Positions 32,953 through 43,087 of a stretch of DNA of 46,154 nucleotides are shown here, one piece after another. The stretch is from Spirochaetota bacterium (GTDB lineage: Bacteria > Spirochaetota > Spirochaetia > Treponematales > UBA12059). Positions within the stretch are counted from its first letter, which is position 1, and the number at the start of each line of letters is the position of its first letter. The DNA lies in contig QKAK01000155.1 of assembly GCA_003247225.1 (NCBI GenBank), forward strand, positions 1-46,154. Reading direction: 5' to 3'. Made by a program: the position numbers and the translations under genes. The notes under the pieces are model-generated. The model ran no database searches and was not told where the DNA came from. It was given only the letters and a program-made list of their open reading frames with translations.

Positions 32953-33041
32953 ATGTTTTCACCTCGTCCTGGGTAGTTTCGCGAATATCGCGGGATTATA
33001 GCACGACGGGCGCGTCGTGATCAACGACGCGCCCGCGAAGA

Positions 33042-34796
33042 CTAATGGTCGACGTAGTCGCGCAGCTTCTGGCTGCGCTTGAAGTGCCGGAGCTTCTTGA
33101 GGGCCTTGGCCTCGATCTGGCGTATGCGCTCGCGCGTGACGTTGAAGTACAGGCCGACCTCCTCGAGGGTCAGGGAGTAGCCGTCGTCGAGGCCGAAGCG
33201 CATGCGAAGCACCTCCTGCTCGCGAGGCGGCAGCGTCGACAGGACCGAGCGTATCTGCTCCTGGAGCAGCTTGTAGTCGGTCTGGACGCTCGGGTTCTCT
33301 ATCTCCTTGTCCTCGATGAAGTCCCCGAGCAGGCTATCCTCGTCCTCGCCTATCGGCGTCTCGAGGCTTATCGGCTCGCGGGCCACGTTCTTAACGCTCT
33401 TGACGCGGGAGACCGGCCAGCCGAGCTGCTGGGCCACCTCCTCGTCGCTCGGCTCCCGGCCGAGCTTCTGCATCAGCTGGCGCGACTCGCGCACGACCTT
33501 GTTGATCTGCTCGATCATGTGCACCGGCACGCGTATCGTCCTGGCCTGGTCGCTGATCGACCGGGTTATCGCCTGGCGTATCCACCAGGTCGCGTAGGTG
33601 GAGAATTTGTAGCCCTTGCGGTACTCGAATTTCTCGACGGCCTTGATCAGGCCGATATTGCCCTCCTGGACGAGGTCGAAGAAATGGAGCCCGCGGTTCG
33701 TGTACTTCTTGGCGATGGACACGACCAGGCGCAGGTTGGCCTTGATCAGCCTGTCCTTGGCGTTCTTCATCATGATGCGGCCGCGGTTGATCTCCTTGGC
33801 CATCGTGATGATCACGTCGCAGTCGTTCTCGAACGAGTACTCGAGCTCCTCGAGCTTCTTCTCGGTGACCTGGATCTGCCTGATGCGCTCCTTGATCTCG
33901 TCGGAGCTGATGCCGAGGTCGGACTCTATCTGCTCCCTGCGTTCCTTGAGGGTCAGGTTCCTGCCGAGCACGCGAAGCTCGCGCAGGCTGTCGACCTGGA
34001 GCGTGCGCTCGAGCCTGTCCTGCTCCCTGCGGTACTTCTTGATGCGCTTGGCCGCGTTGATGAACTTCTCCGAGAAGGAGTTGATCTCCTCGGGATGCAG
34101 GTCGGCCTCGCCGAGGCGGTCGAGCAGGCCGTCGCGCACCTTCATGAGGCCCTCGTCGGACTTGACGTCCCCGCCGCGGGAGGCGACGCGGCGCTTCGAC
34201 TCCATGTACGACTTGAGGTCGACCTGGGTGTCGCGGAGCACGTCGCGGTAGAACTGGTTGAGCCGGCGCCGCTCGGCGATGCGCTCGGAATTCTCCTTGC
34301 GCTGCTGAGACCCGGCCTCCCGCTTGGCCTTGACGGATATCTGGAAGAACTCGGGGATCAGCATGCCGCTCTTCTTGATGATCCCCTTTATGATGTTCTC
34401 GCCTTCCTCCATCTGCTTCGACAGCTCCACCTCCTGCTCGGCGGTCAGGAGGTTCTCCTTGCCTATCTCGCGGAGGTACAGCCGTATCGGGTCGTCGACG
34501 GCGCTTTCCTTGTCGTTGTAGACGAGGCGCTTCTTTTCCTTGGTCGACGAGGCTTCCGCTTCAGCTTCCGATTCGGCCTCGTGCTCCTTGGGCTCCGCCG
34601 GCTCCTCCAGCTGGAGGTCCTCTTCCTCGAGCTGCACGTTATTGCTCTCGAGGAGGGCCAGCACGCCGTCTATCTTATCGGAATTCAGGTAATCCTCGGG
34701 CAGGAAGTCAGACAGCTCGTCGAAGCTGATAGTCTTCTTGGCCTTCGCGTATTCGAGTAGTTTCGCTATCGCCGGATCGAGTTCAAGGTCGCCCAT
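33042..34796 (-). CDS. rpoD: RNA polymerase primary sigma factor
   Basis: [117 protein letters not shown]. Confidence 0.99.
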   Translation of the reverse strand: MGDLELDPAIAKLLEYAKAKKTISFDELSDFLPEDYLNSDKIDGVLALLESNNVQLEEEDLQLEEPAEPKEHEAESEAEAEASSTKEKKRLVYNDKESAVDDPIRLYLREIGKENLLTAEQEVELSKQMEEGENIIKGIIKKSGMLIPEFFQISVKAKREAGSQQRKENSERIAERRRLNQFYRDVLRDTQVDLKSYMESKRRVASRGGDVKSDEGLMKVRDGLLDRLGEADLHPEEINSFSEKFINAAKRIKKYRREQDRLERTLQVDSLRELRVLGRNLTLKERREQIESDLGISSDEIKERIRQIQVTEKKLEELEYSFENDCDVIITMAKEINRGRIMMKNAKDRLIKANLRLVVSIAKKYTNRGLHFFDLVQEGNIGLIKAVEKFEYRKGYKFSTYATWWIRQAITRSISDQARTIRVPVHMIEQINKVVRESRQLMQKLGREPSDEEVAQQLGWPVSRVKSVKNVAREPISLETPIGEDEDSLLGDFIEDKEIENPSVQTDYKLLQEQIRSVLSTLPPREQEVLRMRFGLDDGYSLTLEEVGLYFNVTRERIRQIEAKALKKLRHFKRSQKLRDYVDH

Positions 34797-36582
34797 GCCG
34801 CTCTTCCTTTATCCTGGTTAGTTCTCCGTCTAGATACATTTTTTCATAGAGAAGGTCGTTGAGGGACAGCTCGTCGCCGTCCCGCTCGGCGTCGTACTCG
34901 CGGATACGCGATACGACGCGCTGTTTCCTGGCCTCGAGCGCCCGAAGCTTGACTCGGCGGACCCCGTCGAGGACGAAGCGATCCGGATTGATCGAGTACG
35001 CCCCGTCGGATATCCTCTGCAGTATGAACTCCTTGAGCCCCGCGCTCGTAAGGCGCTCGACGACGGCGGCTACCTGCTGGTCGCCGCTCCTGAAGCACTC
35101 CTCCATGACGATGAACGCGTCCTTCAGCGGCTCATCGTCGAAATCGGCCGGACCTATCTCCGAGCGCGCGGCCTCGAACAGCTCGGCGTTGGCGATGATC
35201 GCGGCCAGCAGCTCGGCGTCGGCGCTCGGCGCGAAATCGTCCGACGCGGTCCGGACTGGCGCCTGAGCGGGCCGCCGAATCGTCCCCTTATCTAAGAATC
35301 GTAAGAAATCGCTCCTGACTGAAGCGGGATCTGCGCCCAAACGAGAGGACGCGGCCAACATGAGCGAGTCACGCCGTATATCCGACGATAGACCCGCCAG
35401 GAACGGGAAAAGATACTCGAACGCCTCCGCTTTTGACTCCGAATCACCCGCCCGAAGCCGAGAGGCGGCATTTTCTAATATAAAATCATCGCAAGTTATA
35501 GTGGAAGCGGCATTTTTTTTCAATCGCTCGGGACCCTTTTTTTCGAGTATCTCGGCGGGATCCTTAGCGCCCTCTATCCTGAGCACCCGGGCGCTCAGGC
35601 CCTTGGCCTCGGCTATGCCGATAGCCCTCTCCGCGGCGCTGATCCCGGCGCCGTCGCTGTCGAAGCTCAGGACCAGGGTCGACGCGTAGCGCTTGAGCAA
35701 CGCGGCCTGCTGCTCGGTGAACGACGTGCCGAGCGGCGCGACCGCGTTGGAGACCCCCGCCGCGTGGAAGGCTATCGCGTCCATGTAGCCCTCGCAGAGG
35801 ATGGCCGTCGAGCTGGTCCTCATCGCCTGCGCGGCCTCGGGAAGGGCGAACAGCGTGTCGTGCTTCTTGAAGATGGCCGTCTCGGGCGAGTTGATGTACT
35901 TGGGGCCGTCTCCGCGCAGCAGCCTGCCCCCGAAGGCGACCACCCTGCCCCTGGCGTCCGCTATAGGGAACATAAGCCGGTCGGAGAAGATCGAGGTCTC
36001 CGGGTATTTCTTCGAGAAGAGGCCGGAACGCGCCAGGAACTCAGCCGAGTACGACTTGCCGCGCAGGAAGCGGTACAGCCAGGATCGTTCGGCCGGGGCG
36101 TAGCCGAGCCTGAACGAGGCGATCACCTCGTCGGGCAGGGCCCTGCGCCGGGCGTACGCGAGGGCCTCGGCTCCGCGCGGGTCGGATACGAGGAAATGCC
36201 TGAAGGTGCCCGCGAGGCGCTCGTACAGCTCGTAGAGCGACTCGCGCTCCTTGGCGGCCCGGGCCTCCTCCGGGTCGTCGTCCCCTTCGTACGAGATGGC
36301 GACGCCGGCCTTCTCGGCGAGCGTCTCGAGGGCCTCGACGTAGCCGCACTTCTCGATCTCCTTGACGAAGGTGATCGCGTCGCCGCCCTTCTTGCAGCCG
36401 AAGCAGTAGAAGAAGCCTCGATCCTCGTTGACGCCGAAGGACGGCGTCTTCTCGTTATGGAACGGGCAGAGGCCGACCCATCGCGAGCCTCGCTTCTCGA
36501 GGCGCACGTACTCGCCGACTATCCTGACTATATCGGTCCTGGATACGATGTCCTGGACGACGCGCTCCGGGATGCGCCTCAT
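34783..36582 (-). CDS. dnaG: DNA primase
   Basis: [35 protein letters not shown] zinc finger; Toprim [28 protein letters not shown]. Confidence 0.97.
   Translation of the reverse strand: MRRIPERVVQDIVSRTDIVRIVGEYVRLEKRGSRWVGLCPFHNEKTPSFGVNEDRGFFYCFGCKKGGDAITFVKEIEKCGYVEALETLAEKAGVAISYEGDDDPEEARAAKERESLYELYERLAGTFRHFLVSDPRGAEALAYARRRALPDEVIASFRLGYAPAERSWLYRFLRGKSYSAEFLARSGLFSKKYPETSIFSDRLMFPIADARGRVVAFGGRLLRGDGPKYINSPETAIFKKHDTLFALPEAAQAMRTSSTAILCEGYMDAIAFHAAGVSNAVAPLGTSFTEQQAALLKRYASTLVLSFDSDGAGISAAERAIGIAEAKGLSARVLRIEGAKDPAEILEKKGPERLKKNAASTITCDDFILENAASRLRAGDSESKAEAFEYLFPFLAGLSSDIRRDSLMLAASSRLGADPASVRSDFLRFLDKGTIRRPAQAPVRTASDDFAPSADAELLAAIIANAELFEAARSEIGPADFDDEPLKDAFIVMEECFRSGDQQVAAVVERLTSAGLKEFILQRISDGAYSINPDRFVLDGVRRVKLRALEARKQRVVSRIREYDAERDGDELSLNDLLYEKMYLDGELTRIKEERHGRP
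35495..35523 (-). promoter_or_regulatory. Near-consensus sigma70-like promoter inside dnaG, reading toward rpoD
   Basis: Minus strand TTGAAA (35523-35518) - 17 nt - TATAAC (35500-35495). Confidence 0.55.
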
Positions 36583-37658
36583 CTGCCCGCTGGCTTCACG
36601 GCGAGCGACGCGGCCTTGACGTGCTCGTCGAGGGTGGCTGAGAAGTAGTGCTCGCCCGCGGCCTCGTCGACGAGCCTGAAATACAGGTAGTCCGATACGG
36701 CCGGCCTCAGGGCGGCGGAGATGGCCGTCATGCCGGGGTTGCAGATGGGGCGCGGGGGGAGCCCGGGGCGCCTATAGGTATTGAACGGGTCGTCGATCCG
36801 CAGGTCGCGGTCGAATATCCTGCTCGGGTGCGGCTTCCCCTGGCGTTCGGTTATGACGTAGACGACGGTGGCGCAGGACTGCAGCGCCATGCCTATCCTC
36901 AGGCGGTTCATGAAGACGCCGGCCATCAGCGGCGCCTCGGCCGGTACCCGGTACTCGCGCTCGACGATGCTGGCGAGGATGACGCGTTCGTGCAGTTCCT
37001 CCGGCGACAGGGCGGCCGATTCGGGCAGCGCCTCGGCGACGCGGCGCTTGAACGTCCCGACCATCAGCTCGACGAGGGCCTTCCCGCCGGCGTCGCGGGG
37101 CAGCAGGTAGGTGTCCGGGTACAGGTAACCGTCGAGCGATTCGGCCGCGACGCCTAGCTCGCGGGCCAGGGCGGCGTCGTCCGCCGCGGCCAGGACGTCT
37201 TCGGCGGCGGCTACGCCGGCGGCCTCGGCGGCGAGCGCGACGGCGCGCACGGTTGCGCCCTCGGGAATGGTCAGCCGGAGCAGCGCCTGCCGCCCCTCGG
37301 CTATCATGCCCAGGATGCGGCTGCCGCTCATGTCGCCCTCGACGCGATAGGTGCCGGCCTTCAGCGAATGCTCGAGCGACCGGGCCTTCATCATCAGCTT
37401 GAACAGCAGCTCGGAGCGTATGATACGTTCCTGGGCGAGCCGCCTGGCTACGGCCGAGCCGGACTCGCCCTGGCCGACCGTGAAGAGCGTCCCGCCGTCG
37501 CCGACCGCGCCCGTGGGCTCGTCGTAGCGGGCCGCTATAGCGAGGGCGCCGAGGCCGAGGGCGACGGCGACGATGACGAGGAGAGCGACGACCGCGAAGG
37601 CGGTCTTGGCGGCCTTGGCCGCCCCGCCCGCCGGTCCGGCCGAGCCGCGGCGGGTCAT
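36579..37658 (-). CDS. mltG: Endolytic murein transglycosylase MltG
   Basis: LASIVEREYRVPAEAPLMAGVFMNRLRIGMALQSCATVVYV...FNTYRRPGLPPRPICNPGMTAISAAL. Confidence 0.95.
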   Translation of the reverse strand: MTRRGSAGPAGGAAKAAKTAFAVVALLVIVAVALGLGALAIAARYDEPTGAVGDGGTLFTVGQGESGSAVARRLAQERIIRSELLFKLMMKARSLEHSLKAGTYRVEGDMSGSRILGMIAEGRQALLRLTIPEGATVRAVALAAEAAGVAAAEDVLAAADDAALARELGVAAESLDGYLYPDTYLLPRDAGGKALVELMVGTFKRRVAEALPESAALSPEELHERVILASIVEREYRVPAEAPLMAGVFMNRLRIGMALQSCATVVYVITERQGKPHPSRIFDRDLRIDDPFNTYRRPGLPPRPICNPGMTAISAALRPAVSDYLYFRLVDEAAGEHYFSATLDEHVKAASLAVKPAGR

Positions 37659-37882
37659 ACGCGTTCCTCCGAGCCGGAATTAGCGGCGTACAGCCCGGGC
37701 AGTCCCTCGAGCTCCTCTACCGATAGGTTCTCGTAGAGGATGAACCTGAACCGGTCGAGGGCCTGGCGCTGGTTCCTGTCAAGCCGTTCCTCGGCGGCGG
37801 ATAGCGAGACGTAGAGGCCCGCCAGCTCGGATCCGGCCAGCTCGACGGAGAACTTCGACTCGTATAGGGTTTTAAACGTCAA
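37655..37882 (-). CDS. Small conserved-looking hypothetical protein
   Basis: 75-aa ORF packed between MBL gene and mltG with end overlaps on both sides. Confidence 0.6.
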   Translation of the reverse strand: MTFKTLYESKFSVELAGSELAGLYVSLSAAEERLDRNQRQALDRFRFILYENLSVEELEGLPGLYAANSGSEERV

Positions 37883-38807
37883 TCTCTACGCCTTCCCTGG
37901 CCAGGACCACCTCGATGCCGTGGTCCTCGATATGCTTAAGGTACCATGACGCCGACTTCAGGATCGAGCCTATCTTCTGGTCGCCGTAGGCCGGCTCGTG
38001 GTGGAACAGGACGAGGCGCTTTATGTTCCACGAGGCGGCGAAGTCGGCGGCTAGGCTGAACGACGAATGGCCCCAGTATTGCTTCTCTATCGCCTCGCCG
38101 AGCGTGTACTGGGCGTCGATGATCAGCGCGTCCGCGCCCCTGAAGTACGACTCGTTCTCGGGCGTACGGTTGAAGTCCTTAGGGTCGAGCTCGGTATCGG
38201 TCGAGTAGATGGCCTTCTTGCCGGCCTCCTCGATGGCGTAGCTATAGCAGCCGCCCGGATGGCTCATCGCGCGGTGCATGACGCGTACGCCGCCTATGTC
38301 GACGCGGCCGTCGAGCCGTATGAACTCCTTGGCGGCGGCCATGTCGTCGAGGCCTACCGGGAAGTACGGCGCCTTCATCTGCCCCTCGAGTATCTCGCGG
38401 AGCCTGGGGTCGGGACTGTACATGCGCAGCCTCGTCCTCGGGTCGAACGCCGGTCCGAAGAACGGGAAGCCCTGGATATGGTCCCAATGGAAGTGCGAGA
38501 AGAACAGGTGCACGTCCGCCGGCTTCCGTTGGGCGGTGATCTCGTTGCCGAGGTTCCTGATGCCGGTGCCGGCGTCGAATACGAGGCGGCACGGCTCCGA
38601 GGTGATCACCTCGACGCAGGCGGTGTTGCCGCCGACGGTCGAGAACAGGTAGTCGGGCAGCCGCGCCAGGAAGATCTCCCGCGACTCCTGGGATTCCAGG
38701 TCAGCCGGCGTTATGCGCTGGACTATCGAGGATATCTTGCTCCGTAGCTTTGCCGGGGTCAGCGGCGTCGGAAGCGAGCCGCGGGCTCCCCAAAAGCGTA
38801 TCTTCAT
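37872..38807 (-). CDS. MBL-fold metallohydrolase (COG1235-like)
   Basis: MKIRFWGARGSLPTPLTP start; FFSHFHWDHIQGFPFF (HxHxDH); GGNTACVEV; FHHEPAYGD. Confidence 0.88.
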   Translation of the reverse strand: MKIRFWGARGSLPTPLTPAKLRSKISSIVQRITPADLESQESREIFLARLPDYLFSTVGGNTACVEVITSEPCRLVFDAGTGIRNLGNEITAQRKPADVHLFFSHFHWDHIQGFPFFGPAFDPRTRLRMYSPDPRLREILEGQMKAPYFPVGLDDMAAAKEFIRLDGRVDIGGVRVMHRAMSHPGGCYSYAIEEAGKKAIYSTDTELDPKDFNRTPENESYFRGADALIIDAQYTLGEAIEKQYWGHSSFSLAADFAASWNIKRLVLFHHEPAYGDQKIGSILKSASWYLKHIEDHGIEVVLAREGVEIDV

Positions 38808-39270
38808 CGATCGTCTCCAATGCCTTGCCGTACGGTATGACGAGGGTCCGGTTGGCCCGCCTGCGGGCTAGCCGCTCGGCGATGTCCCCGGCTCCGATGA
38901 CGGGTCCCTTGCCGATGCCCGGGCAGGAGCCGGCCTCTTCCCGCCAGTCCTCGAGGCTATCGAGGATGCCCGGCCAGAATGGGTACGTCGAGCACTGTAT
39001 CGGCCGCGACCCGTACGCGGCGCATCCCCCGTCGCTCCATAGTATACAATCATTATTCGGCTTTTCCTTCAACGAAATCGCCATCCCCGTACCGATATCG
39101 ACGGCGCGCAGGTACGCGTCGACGAAGGCCCGGAACGGAAGCCCCGACCGGGCCGATAGGCGACGCAGGTCGTCGGCGGATAGGAAGACGTAGCCCGGCT
39201 CGTGCCTGCAGCACGCGGAGCACCTGACGCACTCGAATCGCAGCCCCTCGCGCCAGAACGGTTGGTTCAT
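38701..39270 (-). CDS. YkgJ-family Cys-cluster (zinc/iron-chelating) protein
   Basis: FECVRCSACCRHEPGYVFLSADDLRRLSARSGL...CILWSDGGCAAYGSRPIQCSTYPFWP. Confidence 0.88.
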   Translation of the reverse strand: MNQPFWREGLRFECVRCSACCRHEPGYVFLSADDLRRLSARSGLPFRAFVDAYLRAVDIGTGMAISLKEKPNNDCILWSDGGCAAYGSRPIQCSTYPFWPGILDSLEDWREEAGSCPGIGKGPVIGAGDIAERLARRRANRTLVIPYGKALETIDEDTLLGSPRLASDAADPGKATEQDILDSPAHNAG

Positions 39271-39287
39271 CGGGTTCCTCGCATATA

Positions 39288-39316
39288 AAGAAGGACCGCC
39301 TAACGGCGGTCCTTGT
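39288..39316 (-). terminator. Rho-independent terminator downstream of the tRNA pair
   Basis: Minus strand AAGGACCGCC-GTTA-GGCGGTCCTT followed by CTTTAT. Confidence 0.75.
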
Positions 39317-39320
39317 AGGA

Positions 39321-39402
39321 TGGAGAGAGAAGGATTTGAACCTTCGAAGGCTTAGCCAACAGATTTACAGTCTGCCCCCTTTGACCACTCGGGAATCTCT
39401 CC
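39321..39402 (-). tRNA. tRNA-Tyr (GTA), class II with long variable arm
   Basis: Minus strand GGAGAGATTCCCGAGTGGTCAAAGGGGGCAGACTGTAAATCTG...GGTTCAAATCCTTCTCTCTCCA; anticodon GTA. Confidence 0.96.
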
Positions 39403-39434
39403 AGGGTTAATCCGATCGCCACCGGACTTTCTTG

Positions 39435-39507
39435 AGCCATCTCCCGGAATCGAACCGGGGACCTCGAGATTACAAGTCACGCGCTCTGCCAACTGAGCTA
39501 AGATGGC
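39435..39507 (-). tRNA. tRNA-Thr (TGT)
   Basis: Minus strand GCCATCTTAGCTCAGTTGGCAGAGCGCGTGACTTGTAATCTCGAGGTCCCCGGTTCGATTCCGGGAGATGGCT; anticodon TGT. Confidence 0.97.
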
Positions 39508-39521
39508 GTCGAACGAGCGCT

Positions 39522-39550
39522 ACTATACAGAACGATCGTGAGCGCGTCAA
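39522..39550 (-). promoter_or_regulatory. sigma70 promoter of the tRNA-Thr/tRNA-Tyr operon
   Basis: Minus strand TTGACG - 17 nt - TATAGT. Confidence 0.8.
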
Positions 39551-39561
39551 GCCGGGCGAGC

Positions 39562-39597
39562 AAAAAAAACTATCGGAGCGGCGCGAAGAATCCGCTC
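39562..39597 (-). terminator. Intrinsic terminator overlapping the 3' end and stop codon of the NHL/TPR gene
   Basis: Minus strand GAGCGG-ATTCTTCGCG-CCGCTC CGATAG TTTTTTTT; U8 tract starts directly after the TAG. Confidence 0.7.
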
Positions 39598-41645
39598 TCG
39601 TCCTTGCCCGACCTATCGCGCAGGTAGACCTCCACGCTGAACGGCAGGTAGCTCTTGCCGAAGCCGTCGTCGGCGGACGACAGGTACGACAGCCTATAGC
39701 GGCCGGTGCGAGCCTCCCGCACGTCCTCGGCGACGACGGCCAGCCCTTCCGGCCTATCGGCCCGGTATATCGAGCCCCCGCTCCGTTCGACGAGGAAGGA
39801 CAGGGCCTCGGACGGGCCGCCCTTGCCGACGATGACGGCGTAGAGCGCGATGCCGTTGCTCTCGAGCAGAGACGCCAGCTCGGCGAGCGACGAGCCCTCC
39901 AGGTACGCCTCGTTGACCGAGCCGGTGCCTAGGTAGACCACCGCCCTGCGCCTCGAGGAGCCGAACAGGGTGCCCGCGGCGAGGCGAAGGCCGGAATCGA
40001 AGCGCCAGTCCGCGGCCGGTTCGTAGCCGAGCGCGGCTTGGCCGATGGCCGAGGCGTCGCCGGCCGACGGCGGCTGGGCGACGCGCCCGGCGACGACGAG
40101 CCTGGCCCGCGAGTCGGTACCGGCGCCGAGCGACTCGTAGACGGCGTACGCGGCGTCCCTCGCCTCGAGCCTCATCGTCGCGAGCTCGGGCGAGCCCTCG
40201 AGAAGGAAGGTCAGGTCCACGGCGCTCGACCGATCGAGCGAGCCGTCGAACGATAGCTCCGCCGCGGGCCGTATGGACGACGCGATGTAATCGACCGGCT
40301 TGTCGCCCTCGACGCGCCGTTCCTTGGTCGATACGAGCTCGGAGATATAGAAATTCTGGTAGCCTAGCCCCGTGACGGGCCGTCCGCGCCTATCCTTGAC
40401 CGTTATGTCGAGGCTGACGCGCGGGAAGGAGTCGGAGTAGACCCTGCCGACCTCGACCGAAAGCCCGGCGAACCTGGATGCCGGATCGGACAGGTAGGCT
40501 ATCTCGGAGGCGTCGAAGTCGGCCGCCAGCAGTTCGCCGTTGGCGTCGAAGGCGGCGGACAGTATGCGAGGCTTCCGCCTCTCCGATCGATACAGCTCAA
40601 CCGTAGCCCCGCTCTCGGGGTCTGCTAGCAGCACCCTCGACCCGTCGGCCACGAGCAGCCGGCCGTCGCCGACGGAGCGGATGCCCTCGGGCCGCGATAG
40701 CCCGGATACGCGCGCGCGTCCGAGGTAGTTGCCGTAGCGGTCGAAGGAGAAGATGGCCTTGAGCGCCGCGTCGGCGACGTAGACCACGTCCCCGACGACG
40801 GCGACGCCTGTCGGCAGGCTGAGCCCGTCGAACGACGGGTCCCGGACGCCGAAGGACAGCATCATCGAGCCGTCGCGCGAGTACTTGACGACGCGGGAGA
40901 AGCCGACGTCCGTTACGTATAGGAAGCCGTCGGCGTCGGCGGCGATGTACTGGGGGCCGGACAGCCTGCCCGGTCCGGTCTCGTCGCCCGAGTAGCCGAG
41001 CACGCGGCCGTCGGGCGACAGCCTGGCTATCCTGTCGGCCTGGAACTCGGTGACGAAGAGCGTGCCGTCGTCGAGGCGGGCGCAGGCGAACGGCCTGTCG
41101 AAGCCGGTCGAGCCGGCATTCACGGTATCGACGATGCGGCCGTTCGCGTCGACTACGAGCAGCCGGTCGGTGCCGTGCGAGACGACGATAGCCTTGCCGT
41201 CGGGCAGGGGCTCGATCCAAGAAGGCCTGGAGAACAAGACGGTATCGCCCTTGCTTCCCGGCAGCTCCGCGACGCGGACGTAGCGCGTCGGTTCGGTCAG
41301 GCCCTCGGGCGAGGCCATCGCCCCGGCCAGCTCGAGCCGGCTCTCGACGAAGGGCGAGCCGTCGGCGACGGCCAGGGCGTCGTTCCAGCGCTCGAACGCG
41401 GCGCTCGGGAGGCCGAGCCTGAGGTAGGCCTTGCCGAGCCAGTAGAGGATCAGGGGATCGCGCGGCTCGCTCGACAGGGCCCGCTCGAGCTGGGCGAGCG
41501 ATTCGGCGTAATAGCCCCTGCCGAACGCCTCGACGCCGGTGCGGAACGACTCGGCCGCGAGCGGAGAGTCGATATCGTAGGCGAACTGGGCGCCGGCGGC
41601 CGATACGGCTACGGCTAAAGTCAACGCAATGACGAGCCTTCTCAT
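39570..41645 (-). CDS. Exported TPR + NHL/beta-propeller protein with C-terminal vWA-like region
   Basis: Start MRRLVIALTLAVAVSAAGAQ; TPR unit; NHL-like repeats (GYSGDETGPGRLSGPQYIAADADGFLYVTDVGFSRVVKYSRDG); ORF track over-extends upstream. Confidence 0.75.
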   Translation of the reverse strand: MRRLVIALTLAVAVSAAGAQFAYDIDSPLAAESFRTGVEAFGRGYYAESLAQLERALSSEPRDPLILYWLGKAYLRLGLPSAAFERWNDALAVADGSPFVESRLELAGAMASPEGLTEPTRYVRVAELPGSKGDTVLFSRPSWIEPLPDGKAIVVSHGTDRLLVVDANGRIVDTVNAGSTGFDRPFACARLDDGTLFVTEFQADRIARLSPDGRVLGYSGDETGPGRLSGPQYIAADADGFLYVTDVGFSRVVKYSRDGSMMLSFGVRDPSFDGLSLPTGVAVVGDVVYVADAALKAIFSFDRYGNYLGRARVSGLSRPEGIRSVGDGRLLVADGSRVLLADPESGATVELYRSERRKPRILSAAFDANGELLAADFDASEIAYLSDPASRFAGLSVEVGRVYSDSFPRVSLDITVKDRRGRPVTGLGYQNFYISELVSTKERRVEGDKPVDYIASSIRPAAELSFDGSLDRSSAVDLTFLLEGSPELATMRLEARDAAYAVYESLGAGTDSRARLVVAGRVAQPPSAGDASAIGQAALGYEPAADWRFDSGLRLAAGTLFGSSRRRAVVYLGTGSVNEAYLEGSSLAELASLLESNGIALYAVIVGKGGPSEALSFLVERSGGSIYRADRPEGLAVVAEDVREARTGRYRLSYLSSADDGFGKSYLPFSVEVYLRDRSGKDESGFFAPLR

Positions 41646-42337
41646 CGGGATCCGACCGCCTTCTCGTAGGTCTCGAGGTGTTCTCGTATCTCCTCGTCGT
41701 CGAGCTCCGCGGCTGCTTGGCCGAGGAACCTGCCCGCCTCGGCGAGCATGCCGAGCCTCAGGTAGGTCCACCCTATCGAGTCGGCGTAGGCCGGGTTGCC
41801 GGGATCGGCGTCGAGGGCCTTGCGGCAGCAGGTCAGGGCCTTCTGCAGGTCGCGGTCCGCGCACGCGAGCAGGTAGCCGTAGCCGTTGAGCGCCGTAGGG
41901 TTCTCCGGCTCGAGCTCGAGGGCCTTGGCGTACCATTCGATGCCGTCGTCGAGCCGCCCCTGCTTCCAGCTGGCGTGGCCGAGCGCCGAGAATACCCGCG
42001 GCGACTTCTTATCGGCCTCGAGCAGCTTCTTGAGCTCGTACTCGGCCAGCTTCGCGCGCCCGGTGACGGCGTACACGTAGGCGAGCGTCATGCGGCACTG
42101 GTCGACCCGACGGTCCGGGACCGATTGCGTGACGACCTGCTCCAGGTATAGGAGCGCCTCGTCGAAGCGCCCGAGCCTCGCGTACGAGAGGCCGAGCAGG
42201 TAGGCCAGGTCGACGTACTCGTCCTCGTCGACGGTCGCCTGGCCGAGCGTCAGGATGGCGGCCTCGTAGTCCCCGGACCGGTACTCGTTACCGGCCTTCG
42301 CGATGGCGCCGGCCCCCGACGGCTTGCCCTTCCTCAC
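41642..42337 (-). CDS. Tetratricopeptide repeat protein
   Basis: GTG start overlapping surE stop (GTGA); canonical TPRs (VFSALGHASWKQGRLDDGIEWYAKALELEPENPTALNGYGYLLA). Confidence 0.85.
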   Translation of the reverse strand: MRKGKPSGAGAIAKAGNEYRSGDYEAAILTLGQATVDEDEYVDLAYLLGLSYARLGRFDEALLYLEQVVTQSVPDRRVDQCRMTLAYVYAVTGRAKLAEYELKKLLEADKKSPRVFSALGHASWKQGRLDDGIEWYAKALELEPENPTALNGYGYLLACADRDLQKALTCCRKALDADPGNPAYADSIGWTYLRLGMLAEAGRFLGQAAAELDDEEIREHLETYEKAVGSR

Positions 42338-43056
42338 GACGCCGCGCCGCCCGCCGCGCACGGATACGCCAGCACCCTCGTGACCGCCGCCAGGCCCTTG
42401 CCTATCGCGTCCTCGTCGCTGCCGGCCTCCTGGTGCGTGTCCACCTGGCCGTCCATGAAGAAACAGTACGCGTACCCGTCCGGGCCGTCGAAGAATTTGA
42501 GCGTATCCTTGTAGACGCGGCGGCTCGGGAAGGCCTCGACGACCTCGTAGCGGTGATCCGAAGGGGCGACCGGCGCGTTCACGTTGATGAACACGTCGGG
42601 CGTCCACAGCGAAATGAAGTAGTCGAGCCGCTCGGCTATCATCCGGGCGGCGGCCTCGTAGAGGAACGGGCCGGTATAGGTCGCCAGCGATACGGCGATG
42701 CCCGGCACGCCGTTCATCGACGCCTGCCTCGCGGCCGCGGCGGTGCCCGAGTATACGAGGTCGGTGCCGAGGTTCGGGCCGCGGTTGATGCCGGATACGA
42801 CGACGTCGGGGGAGAACGGCAGCGCGCCGTGCGACGCGAGTATGACGCAGTCGGCCGGCGTCCCCGAGCAGCAGTACTCGCGCTCGGCGAGCTTGCGTAT
42901 CTTGAGCGGTTGCCTGAGCGACATCGAGTGGCTCATGCCCGAGCGTTCCGAGTCGGGAGCCAGCGTCCAGACCTCGTGCTCGCCTCCGAGCGCCTCGGCG
43001 AGGGCCTTGATGCCGTCGCTCGCGTAACCGTCGTCGTTCGTCAGTAGAATTCTCAT
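42334..43056 (-). CDS. surE: 5'/3'-nucleotidase SurE
   Basis: MRILLTNDDGYASDGIKALAEAL; SGMSHSMSL; VSGINRGPNLGTDLVYSGTAAAARQA. Confidence 0.97.
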   Translation of the reverse strand: MRILLTNDDGYASDGIKALAEALGGEHEVWTLAPDSERSGMSHSMSLRQPLKIRKLAEREYCCSGTPADCVILASHGALPFSPDVVVSGINRGPNLGTDLVYSGTAAAARQASMNGVPGIAVSLATYTGPFLYEAAARMIAERLDYFISLWTPDVFINVNAPVAPSDHRYEVVEAFPSRRVYKDTLKFFDGPDGYAYCFFMDGQVDTHQEAGSDEDAIGKGLAAVTRVLAYPCAAGGAAS

Positions 43057-43087
43057 CGAAGCTCCTGGTCCCCTGTTCGGGCGATCG

